DNA from: Echinicola shivajiensis | GTDB lineage: Bacteria; Bacteroidota; Bacteroidia; Cytophagales; Cyclobacteriaceae | Assembly (NCBI RefSeq): GCF_018642165.1 | Contig: NZ_JAHHZM010000001.1 | Location: forward strand, 806,001-870,000 | Direction: 5' to 3' | DNA length: 64,000 nt | In this document: positions 1 through 9,783 of the stretch, piece after piece | Position numbering within the stretch: the first letter of the stretch is position 1 | How the letters are laid out: every line of letters begins with the position of its first letter | Notes under the pieces: generated by a model | What the model saw: only the letters and a program-made list of their open reading frames with translations | The model's database searches: none | Told to the model about the DNA's origin: nothing | Program-made: the position numbers and the translations under genes

Positions 1-885
1 TGAATATTCTTTCCAAAGGATTGCTTCAGGATTTCCATCATAACTGTAGGTTGCAAACAGATCATTATAATCATTCTCCGCATCTCCTGTTGAATAAAGG
101 TTATAAGTACCTCCCATCAATTGTTCTGCGGCGTCGACGGCTTCTTCCAAAAATTTAGTCCCGTCCAATCCCAACTCAGCATGGTATTTTCTATAGGTTC
201 CTTCATAAAGGCAAATCCTAGACTTTAAATGCAAAGCCACATCTTTATTCAAACGATCAGGCTTCTCAGCTCCCTTTTCAGGCAAGTAACTAATCGACTT
301 ATTCAAAATGTGCAGCACAGAATCCATCACTTCAGCTCTTGGAGTTCTTGGAGCCATCAATTCAGGGGAATTAGTTTGCACGACATGCGTCAACCATGGC
401 ACATCACCAAAGGTTTTCACCTTTTTGAAATAATCCCAAGCCTTGAAGAATAAGATCTCTCCAGCATAAATATTTCTAGCAGCAGGGTCAATATCCCCCC
501 TTTGGTAGTTATCCAAGAAGTAATTCAACTCCCGCATATCACTCCAGTTCCATCCGCCACTTCCACTTCCACCACTGACATGATCATTATATTGATTTGC
601 AGCTACTTTTGAGTAGGACTGTGGCGCCCCATTATCTGTAATCACATCACCATATGCAATAGCTTCATTATAACCATAAGGAGCTACCGAATTGGTTCCC
701 CATCCAGCCCCAAAGCCTTTGATGTAAGTGGGATAAAAATTATTACAATATAATTCTAGATCCTGCTCTGTTCTCCAGAAATTTTCATCACTAATCTGGT
801 CCAACGGGTAGCGTTCCATGAATTCATCATTACACCCCCAAAGGAGCCCTACAAAACATGTTATTACGATATATATTTTTTTCAT
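1..885 (-). CDS. RagB/SusD-family glycan-binding lipoprotein (C-terminus off window)
   Basis: The reading frame starts with ATG at 885 and stays open to the left edge, so only the first 295 codons are present. The N-terminus is a short hydrophobic signal followed by a lipobox (LLWGCNDEF), with acidic residues after the cysteine as in surface-exported Bacteroidota lipoproteins. The next segment (PLDQISDENFWRTEQD) is typical of SusD, as is the later stretch beginning AGEILFFKAWDYF. SusD proteins are outer-membrane lipoproteins that cap a SusC transporter and hand it oligosaccharides. The gene lies 18 bases after the SusC gene at 904-4350 and is surely co-transcribed with it. The ligand cannot be told from sequence. 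Confidence 0.93.
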   Translation of the reverse strand, partial: MKKIYIVITCFVGLLWGCNDEFMERYPLDQISDENFWRTEQDLELYCNNFYPTYIKGFGAGWGTNSVAPYGYNEAIAYGDVITDNGAPQSYSKVAANQYNDHVSGGSGSGGWNWSDMRELNYFLDNYQRGDIDPAARNIYAGEILFFKAWDYFKKVKTFGDVPWLTHVVQTNSPELMAPRTPRAEVMDSVLHILNKSISYLPEKGAEKPDRLNKDVALHLKSRICLYEGTYRKYHAELGLDGTKFLEEAVDAAEQLMGGTYNLYSTGDAENDYNDLFATYSYDGNPEAILWKEYS

Positions 886-903
886 GATTGAGACTTTTTT
901 GGA

Positions 904-3900
904 TTAAAATGTAACTTGAAGGCCTACAGCCATAGATCTAAGCATTGGATAATTACCACTTAGTACCTCAGGATCAAATGTATCTGGCACCTTCGTTCCT
1001 TCCCAAATATTATAGGCAGAAGTATATACCCTCACTTTGTCCAAATTGATTTGCTCCGTGAGGTAGGCAGGAATTGTATAACCCAAGGTTAAGTTTTTCA
1101 ACCTGATATAAGAAGCATCCTGTAGGTATCTGGTTTGAACTTGTCTATTGGCGCCCGTACTTCTATAAGCAGGGAAATAAGCATCTGTTCTTTCTGGAGT
1201 CCAAGAGTTGTTATACACTTCATAAGTACCAGTTCCTCCTGCAATTCCGCCCCAGAAAAGATTATTTCCTATCCAAACATCCCTTTTGGCAACTCCTTGA
1301 AAAAACACATTTAGATCAAAACCTTTCCAAAATGCATTCATATTTAGCCCGAATCGATACCTTGGCGTACTGTTTCCAATGATTCTTCTATCACCAGAGT
1401 CATCTAATGTACTGGCTCCAGGTCCTATCTCACCATCAGCATTTAAATCCTTGTATTGAACATCCCCCGGAAACCACAAGCCTGAGTTGATCAATTCTTG
1501 GCTTGGAGCATTATCTATCTGTTCCTGAGTTTGAAATATCCCCTCAGTTTCATAACCCCAGATTTCCCCCATTGTCTGTCCTACATAAAGTCCACTTAGA
1601 AGATTATTTGGATTTCCATCAAATGAAACTATTTCACTTTGATAGTCACTCAAGTTTAGAGCAATATCGTATCTTATTCCATTATCTAGTTTATCTCTCC
1701 ATTTGGTGGTCAATTCCCAACCTGTTGTCTTCATCTCACCAGAGTTTTTGGTAGGAGCCCCTGTACCCAATACTGCCGGGAACTTATCCCCAGCCACCAA
1801 AATATCGGAGGTAGACCTTTCATACCAATCAAATGAAACATCCAATTTATTGAACATGGATACGTCAAGACCAAAATCTATCGTAGTAGCAGTTTCCCAA
1901 GTCAAATCAGCATCTACTAAGCCTGGAGGAGTAACCCCTACAGGACGGTTATTATTGAAAATATAATTTACCTGTGCTATTGTCCCGTAAGAAGGCACAT
2001 AGATATAATTGGCCACATTCTGGTTACCCAAGCTACCATAAGAAGCCCTCAGCTTCAACTCATTAACCAATGGTTTCAGACCCGAAGCCCAATCCTCCTC
2101 TGAAATTCTCCAAGCTCCAGACAAAGAAGGGAAAAACTTAAAGCGTCTATCGGCAGGAAAACGCGATGTCCCATCATATCGTCCATTAGACTCAATAAGG
2201 TACCTATTATCATAATTGTAGGTAAACCTGTAAAATGCTCCTCTAATCGCCCAGTGAGATTCACTGTCATAAGCATATTCATTACCCAAAGTTTGACTAA
2301 TTACCGGAATAAAAGGAGTTAAGATTTGCTCTCCTCTTCCTCCTAGATAATCATATTCATACCATTCTTGGTTAAAACCTCCAAGTAAATAAAACTCGTG
2401 TTTATCCAGGTCCAGTGAATAGTCCGAGAATACATTTACTGTGTACTGATCAGAATGTTGGCTCCACCTTTGCACAGAGCTAGGATTGGTATGTACAGTA
2501 GTTGGAGCATCCCATCTATTATCAATTCGCTCCAGTTCAGGAATAAATTGTTTTCTTCTAAAATCATATGACTTAAAAGAGATATTGGCTTTCAAGTCCC
2601 AACCTTTAAGAAGGTGAATTGTAGGTGCTACAGCCATGAGAATATGCTGCTTATTTTCATCGTTTCTTGATCCATAATCCATAAAAGAAAGAATATTGTC
2701 CGTATACATGGCCCCCACGGGAGAGTCTTCAGGAGTCATGATTGGCATATTAACATTTCTTCCTGCTTCTTGGGACATGGCTGTCCACCATCCCCCTTTT
2801 CCAGCAGGACTTACAGGTTCAGAATAATTCGACTTACTATATGAGGTTCTAAAATCTATTGAAAACCAATCAGACACTTCTGAGCTTACATTTAACATCA
2901 TATTGTATCGTTGGAATTTATCTGTATTTATTTTATATAGACCTTCTTGACCTTGATAACCTAAAGAGGCATAATAGGATGTTTTTTTCGTTCCACCTGA
3001 AAGATTCAGGTTATGCTTTTGCATAGGAGAAGAACTTCTCAATGCTTCTTCATAGGGCCTAGTATTACCTATCCATATAATATTCCCTCCATCATCCATA
3101 AAGTATGGATTCATATTTTCAGGATCATTCATATATGCTTCAATTCTATCTCTTTTCTCTAGCATATCCGTAGAAGGAGTTCGGTTTTGTAATTCAAGTG
3201 CTTTAATGGCTGCATCTTGAATAGTATAAGCATCCAATAAGTCAGGAACTGCAGATGGCCTGTTCCACTGAAATGAATTACTATATGTAACCTTAGTTCC
3301 CTCTGCACTAGCTCCCTTCTTGGTCGTTACCAACATCACACCATAGGCAGCCCTTGCCCCATAAATAGCTGCAGAAGCGGCATCTTTAAGAACAGAAACA
3401 CTTTCAATATCCTCAGGATTTAGCTGGTTGATATCCATCTCCACACCATCTACAAGGATCAATGGACTTCCATTTTGAAAAACAAAATCACCATTAGAAT
3501 TTTTACCAAATGAAGTACCTCCACGTACATTAAAAGATGGAACAGTATTAGGACTACCATTGGAAATACCCACGTTTAGATTGGCAATCGTACCCTGAAG
3601 TGCTTGTCCAATATTTGCTACGGGGCGGTTTTCTAGCATTTCTGAGGTAACTTGACTTACAGCTCCAGTCAAGTTAACCTTCTTCTGTGTACCATAGCCC
3701 ACAACAACCACTTCTTCCAGTGCTTTGGTATCTTCTTCCAGCTTAACGTCAAATGTCTGCTGGTTCCCTACCGTAATTTCTACTGATTTGTAGCCAATGG
3801 AACTGATTACAATTACTGAATTTTCATCAGGTACATTGAAACTAAAATTCCCATCGACATCAGTTACAGTTCCTGTATTCCCTCCTTTCAACCTAACGGT

Positions 3901-4350
3901 GACGCCAGGAATCCCTTCAGGTTCAGTCTCGGAAGTCACCCTGCCAGATATGGTGATTTGTTTTATCTGAACAAAAACAGCCTTGTTTCTTCCGGATTTA
4001 TTTACACTGATGGTCTCATTGACCTGCTTAAACTTCAATTTGGACTGCTTGGCGATCTCTTTCAAATGATCTGCTACAGTCGTTTTTCTTTCTTTAAGGG
4101 TGATCTTCATGTTGGTATCCATCCCTTTATCAACCATAAAGAAATGGAAAGGAGTTTTTTGCTCTATTTCCTTCAATATATCATTTAGGGACACGTTGGA
4201 TTTTTGGAGCTCCACTACTACCTCATCTATACTTTTCACCTGTGCTTTTACTGACTCAGCAGCAACAGAAGACATAGCAAGAATCATGATCAAGCACCCG
4301 TACAAAGCGTACTTAGTTGACATGATTATTAATCGTAAGTATTTATTCAT
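904..4350 (-). CDS. SusC-type TonB-dependent receptor with N-terminal STN signalling domain (unit C)
   Basis: A 1148-residue outer-membrane transporter. After a signal peptide, an STN (secretin/TonB short N-terminal) domain covers about residues 47-116, a carboxypeptidase-regulatory-like beta domain about 131-208, then the plug begins after a TonB-box-like EEVVVVGYG, followed by a long beta-barrel ending in aromatic F. STN domains in this family contact the FecR anti-sigma factor, so this protein both imports substrate and reports it to the sigma factor. FecR (4515-5543) and ECF sigma (5629-6222) lie directly upstream and SusD directly downstream. Uptake would be energised by TonB-ExbBD, which is not in the window. 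Substrate unknown; a glycan is inferred from the SusD partner. Confidence 0.95.
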   Translation of the reverse strand: MNKYLRLIIMSTKYALYGCLIMILAMSSVAAESVKAQVKSIDEVVVELQKSNVSLNDILKEIEQKTPFHFFMVDKGMDTNMKITLKERKTTVADHLKEIAKQSKLKFKQVNETISVNKSGRNKAVFVQIKQITISGRVTSETEPEGIPGVTVRLKGGNTGTVTDVDGNFSFNVPDENSVIVISSIGYKSVEITVGNQQTFDVKLEEDTKALEEVVVVGYGTQKKVNLTGAVSQVTSEMLENRPVANIGQALQGTIANLNVGISNGSPNTVPSFNVRGGTSFGKNSNGDFVFQNGSPLILVDGVEMDINQLNPEDIESVSVLKDAASAAIYGARAAYGVMLVTTKKGASAEGTKVTYSNSFQWNRPSAVPDLLDAYTIQDAAIKALELQNRTPSTDMLEKRDRIEAYMNDPENMNPYFMDDGGNIIWIGNTRPYEEALRSSSPMQKHNLNLSGGTKKTSYYASLGYQGQEGLYKINTDKFQRYNMMLNVSSEVSDWFSIDFRTSYSKSNYSEPVSPAGKGGWWTAMSQEAGRNVNMPIMTPEDSPVGAMYTDNILSFMDYGSRNDENKQHILMAVAPTIHLLKGWDLKANISFKSYDFRRKQFIPELERIDNRWDAPTTVHTNPSSVQRWSQHSDQYTVNVFSDYSLDLDKHEFYLLGGFNQEWYEYDYLGGRGEQILTPFIPVISQTLGNEYAYDSESHWAIRGAFYRFTYNYDNRYLIESNGRYDGTSRFPADRRFKFFPSLSGAWRISEEDWASGLKPLVNELKLRASYGSLGNQNVANYIYVPSYGTIAQVNYIFNNNRPVGVTPPGLVDADLTWETATTIDFGLDVSMFNKLDVSFDWYERSTSDILVAGDKFPAVLGTGAPTKNSGEMKTTGWELTTKWRDKLDNGIRYDIALNLSDYQSEIVSFDGNPNNLLSGLYVGQTMGEIWGYETEGIFQTQEQIDNAPSQELINSGLWFPGDVQYKDLNADGEIGPGASTLDDSGDRRIIGNSTPRYRFGLNMNAFWKGFDLNVFFQGVAKRDVWIGNNLFWGGIAGGTGTYEVYNNSWTPERTDAYFPAYRSTGANRQVQTRYLQDASYIRLKNLTLGYTIPAYLTEQINLDKVRVYTSAYNIWEGTKVPDTFDPEVLSGNYPMLRSMAVGLQVTF

Positions 4351-4444
4351 AATTTTACCATTAGTTGAAACATTGGGTTAGACATATCATAGCAAACCGA
4401 GCATCGCCAAATTCTCAGATCTGCTATTGATTAATTCGATGTTT

Positions 4445-4475
4445 GCCTGGGGGATATCACTAGTATCCTCCAGGC
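4445..4475 (-). promoter_or_regulatory. Stem-loop in the FecR-SusC gap of unit C
   Basis: Two 12-base arms (GCCTGGGGGATA at 4445-4456 and TATCCTCCAGGC at 4464-4475) pair at 11 of 12 positions around a 7-base loop. The hairpin sits in the 164-base gap between the anti-sigma gene and the SusC gene. It is not followed by a T-run on the minus strand, so it is not a classical terminator. It may be an attenuator or an RNA-processing site separating the low-level regulator mRNA from the transporter mRNA. That role is inferred. Confidence 0.5.
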
Positions 4476-4514
4476 TCATTTCCGTAAAACACTCTATTTC
4501 ATAAGCTTTCGTTA

Positions 4515-5543
4515 TTAATTTTGAGTAATAATCACTTGATTTCCTTTTATCTCATATTCAAACTCAACGGAGTAGCTTAACACTCTCAGTACATTTGCCA
4601 GTGATTCACCTTCCATGAATTCACCTGAACATTTTTCATCAGCAACTTTGCCCTTAAAATGTATCTCCACTCCGTACCAGCGCTCTAATCTTTTTATTAT
4701 TTTCTTGAGTGAAGTATTCTTAAATACCAATACCCCTCTTACCCATTGGGTGCTCATGGAAACATCTGCTGAATACTTTTCCAATACCTCGCCTCCTGCC
4801 TTCAAACTAGCAGCCTCACCTGGAAGCAGTGTCAATGTTTGGTTTGTTCTGGCATCACTTACCTTTACCTTTCCTGTCGCCAAAGTCACTTCCACAGAAT
4901 TATCTCCTTCAAAAGCCCTGATATTAAAGGATGTTCCCAATGCTACAGTGGTCAATCGATCACTTACTACAGAAAAAGGATGTAAACTATCTTTCTTAAC
5001 CTCAAAAAATGCCTCTCCAGTAAGATGAATTGTTCTATTATTGACAAAGCTTTTGGGATAGCTGACCGTGCTTTCTGCATTCAAGTATACTATGGAGCCA
5101 TCAGGTAAATGTATCCTTGTCTTAATTCCAGATGGATTCTTTCTTGTAACCAATTCCAAAGAGGACTCCACTTGTTTGGAAACAGGTTCCTCAGTCCATT
5201 TAATTAAAAGAAATGACAATGAGAATATAATCACCAAGCTGGCAGCTACCTTAAGCCAAGCAGATCTTTGACCATTCCTTTTTGGAATACGGTTACTCAC
5301 GCTGTCTTTTCCGGAAAGATACAAAGCTCCCCCACCTTTGGCCCTTTTTGTCCTTCCTAGGAGCTTTTCCATATCAAACTCTGCATACTCCTTCTCCTTT
5401 GTGCCGCTAAACCATTCTTCATCTATGAGAGCAGAAAACTCCTCTTCCCCCTCCTCCGAAATCAACCAATTCAAAAAATCTTTGGCTTCTTCATGAGAAA
5501 GCTTCCCTTCAATAAAATCGTCAAGTTGTTTTTTCCTATCCAT
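4515..5543 (-). CDS. FecR-family anti-sigma factor (unit C)
   Basis: A 342-residue protein with an N-terminal cytoplasmic segment that would bind the sigma factor, one transmembrane helix at about residues 95-113 (VAASLVIIFSLSFLLIKW), and a periplasmic FecR domain. The latter shows typical phrases: GIKTRIHLPDGSIVYLNAES, FFEVKKDSLHPFSV and GTSFNIRAF. The C-terminal part resembles the DUF4974/STN-like fold found in this family. It transmits the ligand signal from the STN domain of the neighbouring SusC across the inner membrane. The gap to the sigma gene is 85 bases, consistent with one operon. Confidence 0.93.
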   Translation of the reverse strand: MDRKKQLDDFIEGKLSHEEAKDFLNWLISEEGEEEFSALIDEEWFSGTKEKEYAEFDMEKLLGRTKRAKGGGALYLSGKDSVSNRIPKRNGQRSAWLKVAASLVIIFSLSFLLIKWTEEPVSKQVESSLELVTRKNPSGIKTRIHLPDGSIVYLNAESTVSYPKSFVNNRTIHLTGEAFFEVKKDSLHPFSVVSDRLTTVALGTSFNIRAFEGDNSVEVTLATGKVKVSDARTNQTLTLLPGEAASLKAGGEVLEKYSADVSMSTQWVRGVLVFKNTSLKKIIKRLERWYGVEIHFKGKVADEKCSGEFMEGESLANVLRVLSYSVEFEYEIKGNQVIITQN

Positions 5544-5628
5544 TCACTTTGTGTTACTATTATTATATAGACACAAGAGAACTGAAAGACCCACTCGGGG
5601 TCAAATATTTTCAATAAAAAACAGATTA

Positions 5629-6222
5629 CTAACTGAAAACCAGCATAATAAAAATCATTACAGAGATAATTTTGGAATCAGCTAATTTCTCCTTTAGAGA
5701 CTTGCTTGCTCTAAAAATCTGGTTCTTAACAGTTTTTCTTGAAACATGAAGCTTCTCGGCAATTTCATCGATGCTCAAATGTTCAAAATTCTTCATCATA
5801 AAAACCTGCTTTTGTTTGGGCGGCAAACTTTCCATCGCTCTAGAAGAAAGGTCCATCATATCTGAAAAAATCACATAATCCTCCGTAGTCGTATCCGTTT
5901 CATTTAAAAACGGAAATACATATTCCTTATAAGAGGATAGCTTTGCCTTTCGTTGTACTTGCCGGATCACAATGGACCTCACTATTGCAATCAAATAGGC
6001 ATTGAATGAAAGTTCAGCATCCAAGCGTTCACGGTTATTCCAAACTTTAATAAAAACTTCCTGGACGACTCCCTCAGCATCCTCATGACCCAAACGCATT
6101 TTCCTGGAGATATGATAGATCTTTTTTGAATATTTCCTAAACAAATGATCAAAAGCCTCTTCAGAACCTGAGATAAGCGCAATGACTTTTTCCTTGTCAA
6201 TATTTCTCTCAGTTTTAAACAT
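5629..6222 (-). CDS. ECF RNA polymerase sigma factor (unit C)
   Basis: A 197-residue extracytoplasmic-function sigma factor. Region 2 is at about residues 20-85 (FDHLFRKYSKKIYHIS, EVFIKVWNNRERLD) and region 4 at about 130-180, with a clear helix-turn-helix (IDEIAEKLHVSRKTVKNQIF). It ends in a hydrophobic tail (ISVMIFIMLVFS), as does the unit B sigma but not the unit A sigma. Its expected target is the promoter of the SusC/SusD genes downstream. It should be held inactive by the FecR protein encoded next. Confidence 0.94.
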   Translation of the reverse strand: MFKTERNIDKEKVIALISGSEEAFDHLFRKYSKKIYHISRKMRLGHEDAEGVVQEVFIKVWNNRERLDAELSFNAYLIAIVRSIVIRQVQRKAKLSSYKEYVFPFLNETDTTTEDYVIFSDMMDLSSRAMESLPPKQKQVFMMKNFEHLSIDEIAEKLHVSRKTVKNQIFRASKSLKEKLADSKIISVMIFIMLVFS

Positions 6223-6267
6223 TCAAGTTAGTGGTGCTGTGCTTTAGTTAAAGATTTAATAATTTCA

Positions 6268-6297
6268 TAAAATTAAAACAATATTAAAAATAACAAA
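6268..6297 (-). promoter_or_regulatory. Candidate primary promoter of the unit C sigma gene
   Basis: Read on the minus strand there is TTTTG, an 18-base gap and TAATTTTA, close to the Bacteroidota housekeeping pattern TTTG/TAnnTTTG. It lies about 45 bases upstream of the sigma-factor ATG. The surrounding sequence is very AT-rich, so chance matches are likely and confidence is modest. Confidence 0.35.
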
Positions 6298-6396
6298 ATC
6301 GAAACAAAACAAAAATTTTATTGTTTCATTACACACTATTAACAAAACAAGCCAATACAAAGAAACCTATAAACCAATTTCCATTATTTAGCATCA

Positions 6397-7986
6397 TCAT
6401 TCCTTGCCTATACTTATAAGGTTTTTCAATGTCCTGTGATAAAGTTTTCCATTGGCAAAAGAAGGGGTATTGACAGACCATGTACCTCCTTTGGGGCCAA
6501 GGTCATTTACTGCAATCAAAGCTGATTCATCAAACTTCTCTGCATTAGCATCTATCACATAACAAACTCCTGCCATAGTGGTGAAAAATACTTTTCCGTT
6601 AACACAAATAGGATTCCCGTTGAAATTCCAATGCCAACCATCTCTCTGGGACCTTTTGTCATGAGCCACATCAAGCCCTTTATTATTTATGGTAGCAGCC
6701 TTCGCCTCCTCATTCCATACATACTCTTTGACATTATCATGGTATTCTACCTGCACAGGCACCTGAAGATATGCTGCCTTGCCTGTATTTATATCAACCC
6801 TGGCAAGGGCATATTCAGGGCCAATATTATTTCTGTATGGCCCCTTTTTAAAACACATAAAGAACAACTTATCCCCTACAAGGATATTGCTATACCAAGC
6901 AGGGAAAACGACTGGGGTAAGTTCCTCGCTTATATCAATATTTTCCAGCACTTGATAACCGGCCTTATCTTCATCCCAAATTCGTACATCTGCATTTTTG
7001 GTTAAGGACACCTTCTTTTTCAATATCCCTGTCTTTGCGTCCAGCACATGTACTTCATTTTCTTTCTCCGTGTACCATATTGCATAATCTTGGTTCCAAG
7101 TAGCATTATAAAGTGCCATCCCCTTTTCTGCTTGATGTCGCCATATACTTTTTCCATTTTCAAGATTCACCAGTGAATACCCTATTGGTTGCTCTGGGAC
7201 ACCATGATGTCCTCCTCTCCCAATCATCAGAGCGGGGAGTCCATTTGCTGTCTTTCCCATATAAGGGGTATTATAATGCGTCAAACCATCCTCTGAAATC
7301 CATACCACTTCCCCTGTGAGTTTATCTATCCCATATATATAATTCCACCCATATTCTCGCTCACCATCTTCCCCCCAATAAGGCTCCATATTAAAAACTA
7401 GCCCTTCATAAATCAATGGTTCAAACTGCTTATTGAATGGAAAATGCACCCCATCTAATTCTTCTACTGGTTCCCACCTTCTTTCCCATTTTAAATTCCC
7501 TTCAAAATCAAAACAAGAGAGATTACCGCTCGCATTATAAAACCAAACATATTCTCCATCAGTTACTGGACTAGGAGTGGAACTATCGCTAAAACCGTAC
7601 ATATATTCAGAAAGGCTGCTTCCTTCCATTTCCCTACTCCAAAGCATCTCCCCGTTTTCGGCATCTAGACATAATGCCAACACATCACTTCCCATCAAAT
7701 CCTGTTTATTCACCACTTTTTCAACTGGCTTCATGACGGTCAAAAAAATCCTATCCTCCCAAACTGTAATCCCACTTTGCCCCCCTTCTGGAAGCGCTGA
7801 GGTCCATTTAATATTTTCACCTGTACGAACACTGAAGCTTGTTGGCACTGGTGCAGTAGTTGTCAATTGCCAGTTTCCATTGGGACCAGCAGGCTGTGGC
7901 CAATACTGTTGAAAGTTATTTTTATCTCCCTCACACCCGCTCAACCAACCTAGCACAAGTACCAAAAACAAACTATAATATTTCAT
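6397..7986 (-). CDS. PQQ-like beta-propeller lipoprotein
   Basis: A 529-residue lipoprotein (signal with lipobox LGWLSGCEGD). The body consists of repeated blades of the PQQ-dependent dehydrogenase/BamB type, with phrases such as LCLDAENGEMLWSREM, GIDKLTGEVVWISEDG and VHVLDAKTGILKKKVS. No haem or quinone-enzyme core was seen, so it is more likely a binding or scaffold propeller than a dehydrogenase. It is divergent from the sulfatase at 8263 and lies upstream of the unit C sigma gene, suggesting membership of the same utilisation region. The true function is unknown. Confidence 0.8.
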   Translation of the reverse strand: MKYYSLFLVLVLGWLSGCEGDKNNFQQYWPQPAGPNGNWQLTTTAPVPTSFSVRTGENIKWTSALPEGGQSGITVWEDRIFLTVMKPVEKVVNKQDLMGSDVLALCLDAENGEMLWSREMEGSSLSEYMYGFSDSSTPSPVTDGEYVWFYNASGNLSCFDFEGNLKWERRWEPVEELDGVHFPFNKQFEPLIYEGLVFNMEPYWGEDGEREYGWNYIYGIDKLTGEVVWISEDGLTHYNTPYMGKTANGLPALMIGRGGHHGVPEQPIGYSLVNLENGKSIWRHQAEKGMALYNATWNQDYAIWYTEKENEVHVLDAKTGILKKKVSLTKNADVRIWDEDKAGYQVLENIDISEELTPVVFPAWYSNILVGDKLFFMCFKKGPYRNNIGPEYALARVDINTGKAAYLQVPVQVEYHDNVKEYVWNEEAKAATINNKGLDVAHDKRSQRDGWHWNFNGNPICVNGKVFFTTMAGVCYVIDANAEKFDESALIAVNDLGPKGGTWSVNTPSFANGKLYHRTLKNLISIGKE

Positions 7987-8183
7987 ACCACAACAATTTT
8001 AAAATTCACTCCTATCGTTAAAATAATCCAACTTATAAATGAACTAAACCCCTACTTAAAACCTACACAATATTTTACCTTTTAACACAAAAAAATTAGC
8101 AATTAGTCAGCTTACACCTTATCTCCTCCGCTAAAATCACTAGATTTATTAATCAATAATTCAATATATTTACCGTTCGGATT

Positions 8184-8216
8184 ATTGAAAAAATTAATTT
8201 AACAAGCTTAAGTTTC
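8184..8216 (+). promoter_or_regulatory. Candidate promoter of the sulfatase gene in the 7987-8262 divergent gap
   Basis: On the plus strand ATTG at 8184-8187 is followed after 21 bases by TAAGTTTC, which matches seven of eight positions of TAnnTTTG. It lies about 46 bases upstream of the sulfatase ATG. The rest of this 276-base divergent gap is AT-rich and must also hold the promoter of the minus-strand PQQ-like gene, which I could not place. Confidence 0.38.
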
Positions 8217-8262
8217 AATAAATAAAACAAAAACTCACTGTAACACCCCATATGCATAGATT

Positions 8263-9699
8263 ATGATTTCACTAATACAATCAAGCTTCACGAACAGAAT
8301 TATGGTCATCTTAGGAGGATTAATTGGTCTTCTATTAGGTGCCTGCCAACCTTCTACTACTGAAGAAAAAAAAACAGTACCTGAAAAATCCAAACCCAAC
8401 GTTTTGGTTATCTTCGCTGATGATCAAGGCACCTTTGACATCAATGCTTTTGGTTCAAAGGATCTAGCAACCCCAAACCTGGACAGAATTGCGAATGAAG
8501 GTGTACGTTTCACCCAATTCTATGCAGCGGCTCCGGTTTGTTCTCCTTCAAGAGCCAGCCTTCTGACAGGGAAGTTCAACTTCCACGCCAGGCTCTTTGG
8601 CAATGTGGCCCCTCCACATGCCGATCCGGAATTTAAATCTGGGCTGCCTACAGAAGAGATCACCATGGCTGAAGTTTTCAAAGCCAATGATTATTCTACC
8701 GCGTTAATTGGAAAATGGCACTTGGGACACAGTCCTGAGAAACTTCCAAACGGTCAGGGTTTTGATTATTTCTTTGGTCACCAAAGGGGCTGCATAGATA
8801 ACTTCTCCCACTTTTTCTATTGGGATGGACCCAATATGCATGATTTATATAGAAACGAAAAAGAAGTTTATCACCAAGGCGATTTCTTTGGTGACTTAAT
8901 GGTGGATGAAGTAAAAAAATTCACTTCACCTGAAAAAGAAAACCCTTTCTTTATCTATTGGGCCATCAATATGCCGCATTATCCATATCAAGGTAGAAAA
9001 AAATGGTTGGACCATTATAAGGATACTCCTAGTCCTAGAAAAGAATATGCTGCCTTCATTAGTACATTTGATGAAATGATAGGTGAAGTTTTGGATCACT
9101 TAGAGGCCACTGGACAGTTGGACAATACCATTATTGTCTACCAATCTGACCATGGACACAGCACAGAAGAAAGAGCCTTCTTTGGCGGTGGTAATAATGG
9201 TCCTTTTCATGGTGCTAAATTCTGTATGCTAGAAGGAGGTATCAGGGTACCGGCCATGATCCGTTATCCAAAGGCTGTTCCTGCAAACGAGCTTAGAAAC
9301 CAAATGGCCAACAGCATTGACTGGCTGCCTACCTTGGCCGAGCTCACCAATACTGAAATCCCAAATAAGGATGAGATAGACGGCAAAAGTTTAATGCCAA
9401 TTATCAAGGACAAAAATGCCCCTTCCCAACATGAAGTGCTACACTGGGCCACTGGCAATCCTGAAAGCACCACCAATTCATGGGCTGTGAGAAAGGGAGA
9501 TTGGAAGCTTCATGGAAACCCTTGGGACTCGGAAAAAGAACTGGAGTTTGGTGAGGATGATAAATTGTATTTGGTCAATATGGCTACAGATTCAACCGAA
9601 ACCACTAACCTGGCCAAGCAACACCCAGACAAGGTTCAGGAATTACTTAAAATACATAATGATTGGAATCAGGAAATGATCGAATTGAAGAATAAATAA
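8263..9699 (+). CDS. Type I sulfatase, lipoprotein (S1 family)
   Basis: A 478-residue arylsulfatase-fold enzyme. The signature C93-S-P-S-R followed by ASLLTG is the site where cysteine is converted to formylglycine by a maturase. Metal-binding aspartates are seen early (FADDQG, residues 51-56) and later (QSDHGH). The N-terminus has a lipobox (LLGAC, cysteine 28), so a membrane-anchored location is likely; the first ATG is preferred because it supplies the R12 needed before the hydrophobic stretch. It would remove sulfate esters from a glycan, but the sulfatase subfamily and linkage cannot be read off. No sulfatase-maturating enzyme is in the window. A hairpin terminator follows. Confidence 0.94.
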   Translation: MISLIQSSFTNRIMVILGGLIGLLLGACQPSTTEEKKTVPEKSKPNVLVIFADDQGTFDINAFGSKDLATPNLDRIANEGVRFTQFYAAAPVCSPSRASLLTGKFNFHARLFGNVAPPHADPEFKSGLPTEEITMAEVFKANDYSTALIGKWHLGHSPEKLPNGQGFDYFFGHQRGCIDNFSHFFYWDGPNMHDLYRNEKEVYHQGDFFGDLMVDEVKKFTSPEKENPFFIYWAINMPHYPYQGRKKWLDHYKDTPSPRKEYAAFISTFDEMIGEVLDHLEATGQLDNTIIVYQSDHGHSTEERAFFGGGNNGPFHGAKFCMLEGGIRVPAMIRYPKAVPANELRNQMANSIDWLPTLAELTNTEIPNKDEIDGKSLMPIIKDKNAPSQHEVLHWATGNPESTTNSWAVRKGDWKLHGNPWDSEKELEFGEDDKLYLVNMATDSTETTNLAKQHPDKVQELLKIHNDWNQEMIELKNK

Positions 9700-9722
9700 A
9701 CCTCTTCCAACAATTCATTCAG

Positions 9723-9756
9723 ACCCTCTATATCTCGGTATAGAGGGTTTTAATTT
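9723..9756 (+). terminator. Rho-independent terminator after the sulfatase
   Basis: A perfect 10-base stem (ACCCTCTATA at 9723-9732 with TATAGAGGGT at 9739-9748) with a 6-base loop is followed by TTTAATTTT. It ends only about 28 bases before the ATG of the PNGase F-like gene, so it may act as a partial terminator or attenuator between the two genes. Confidence 0.75.
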
Positions 9757-9783
9757 TATAGTTACCGAAAATCTCATTAAAGT

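Noticed and set aside
615-7000. Plus-strand open frames opposite the SusC, FecR and sigma genes
   Set aside because: They are antisense to strongly supported genes, contain no recognisable domain and have no promoter or order consistent with coding.
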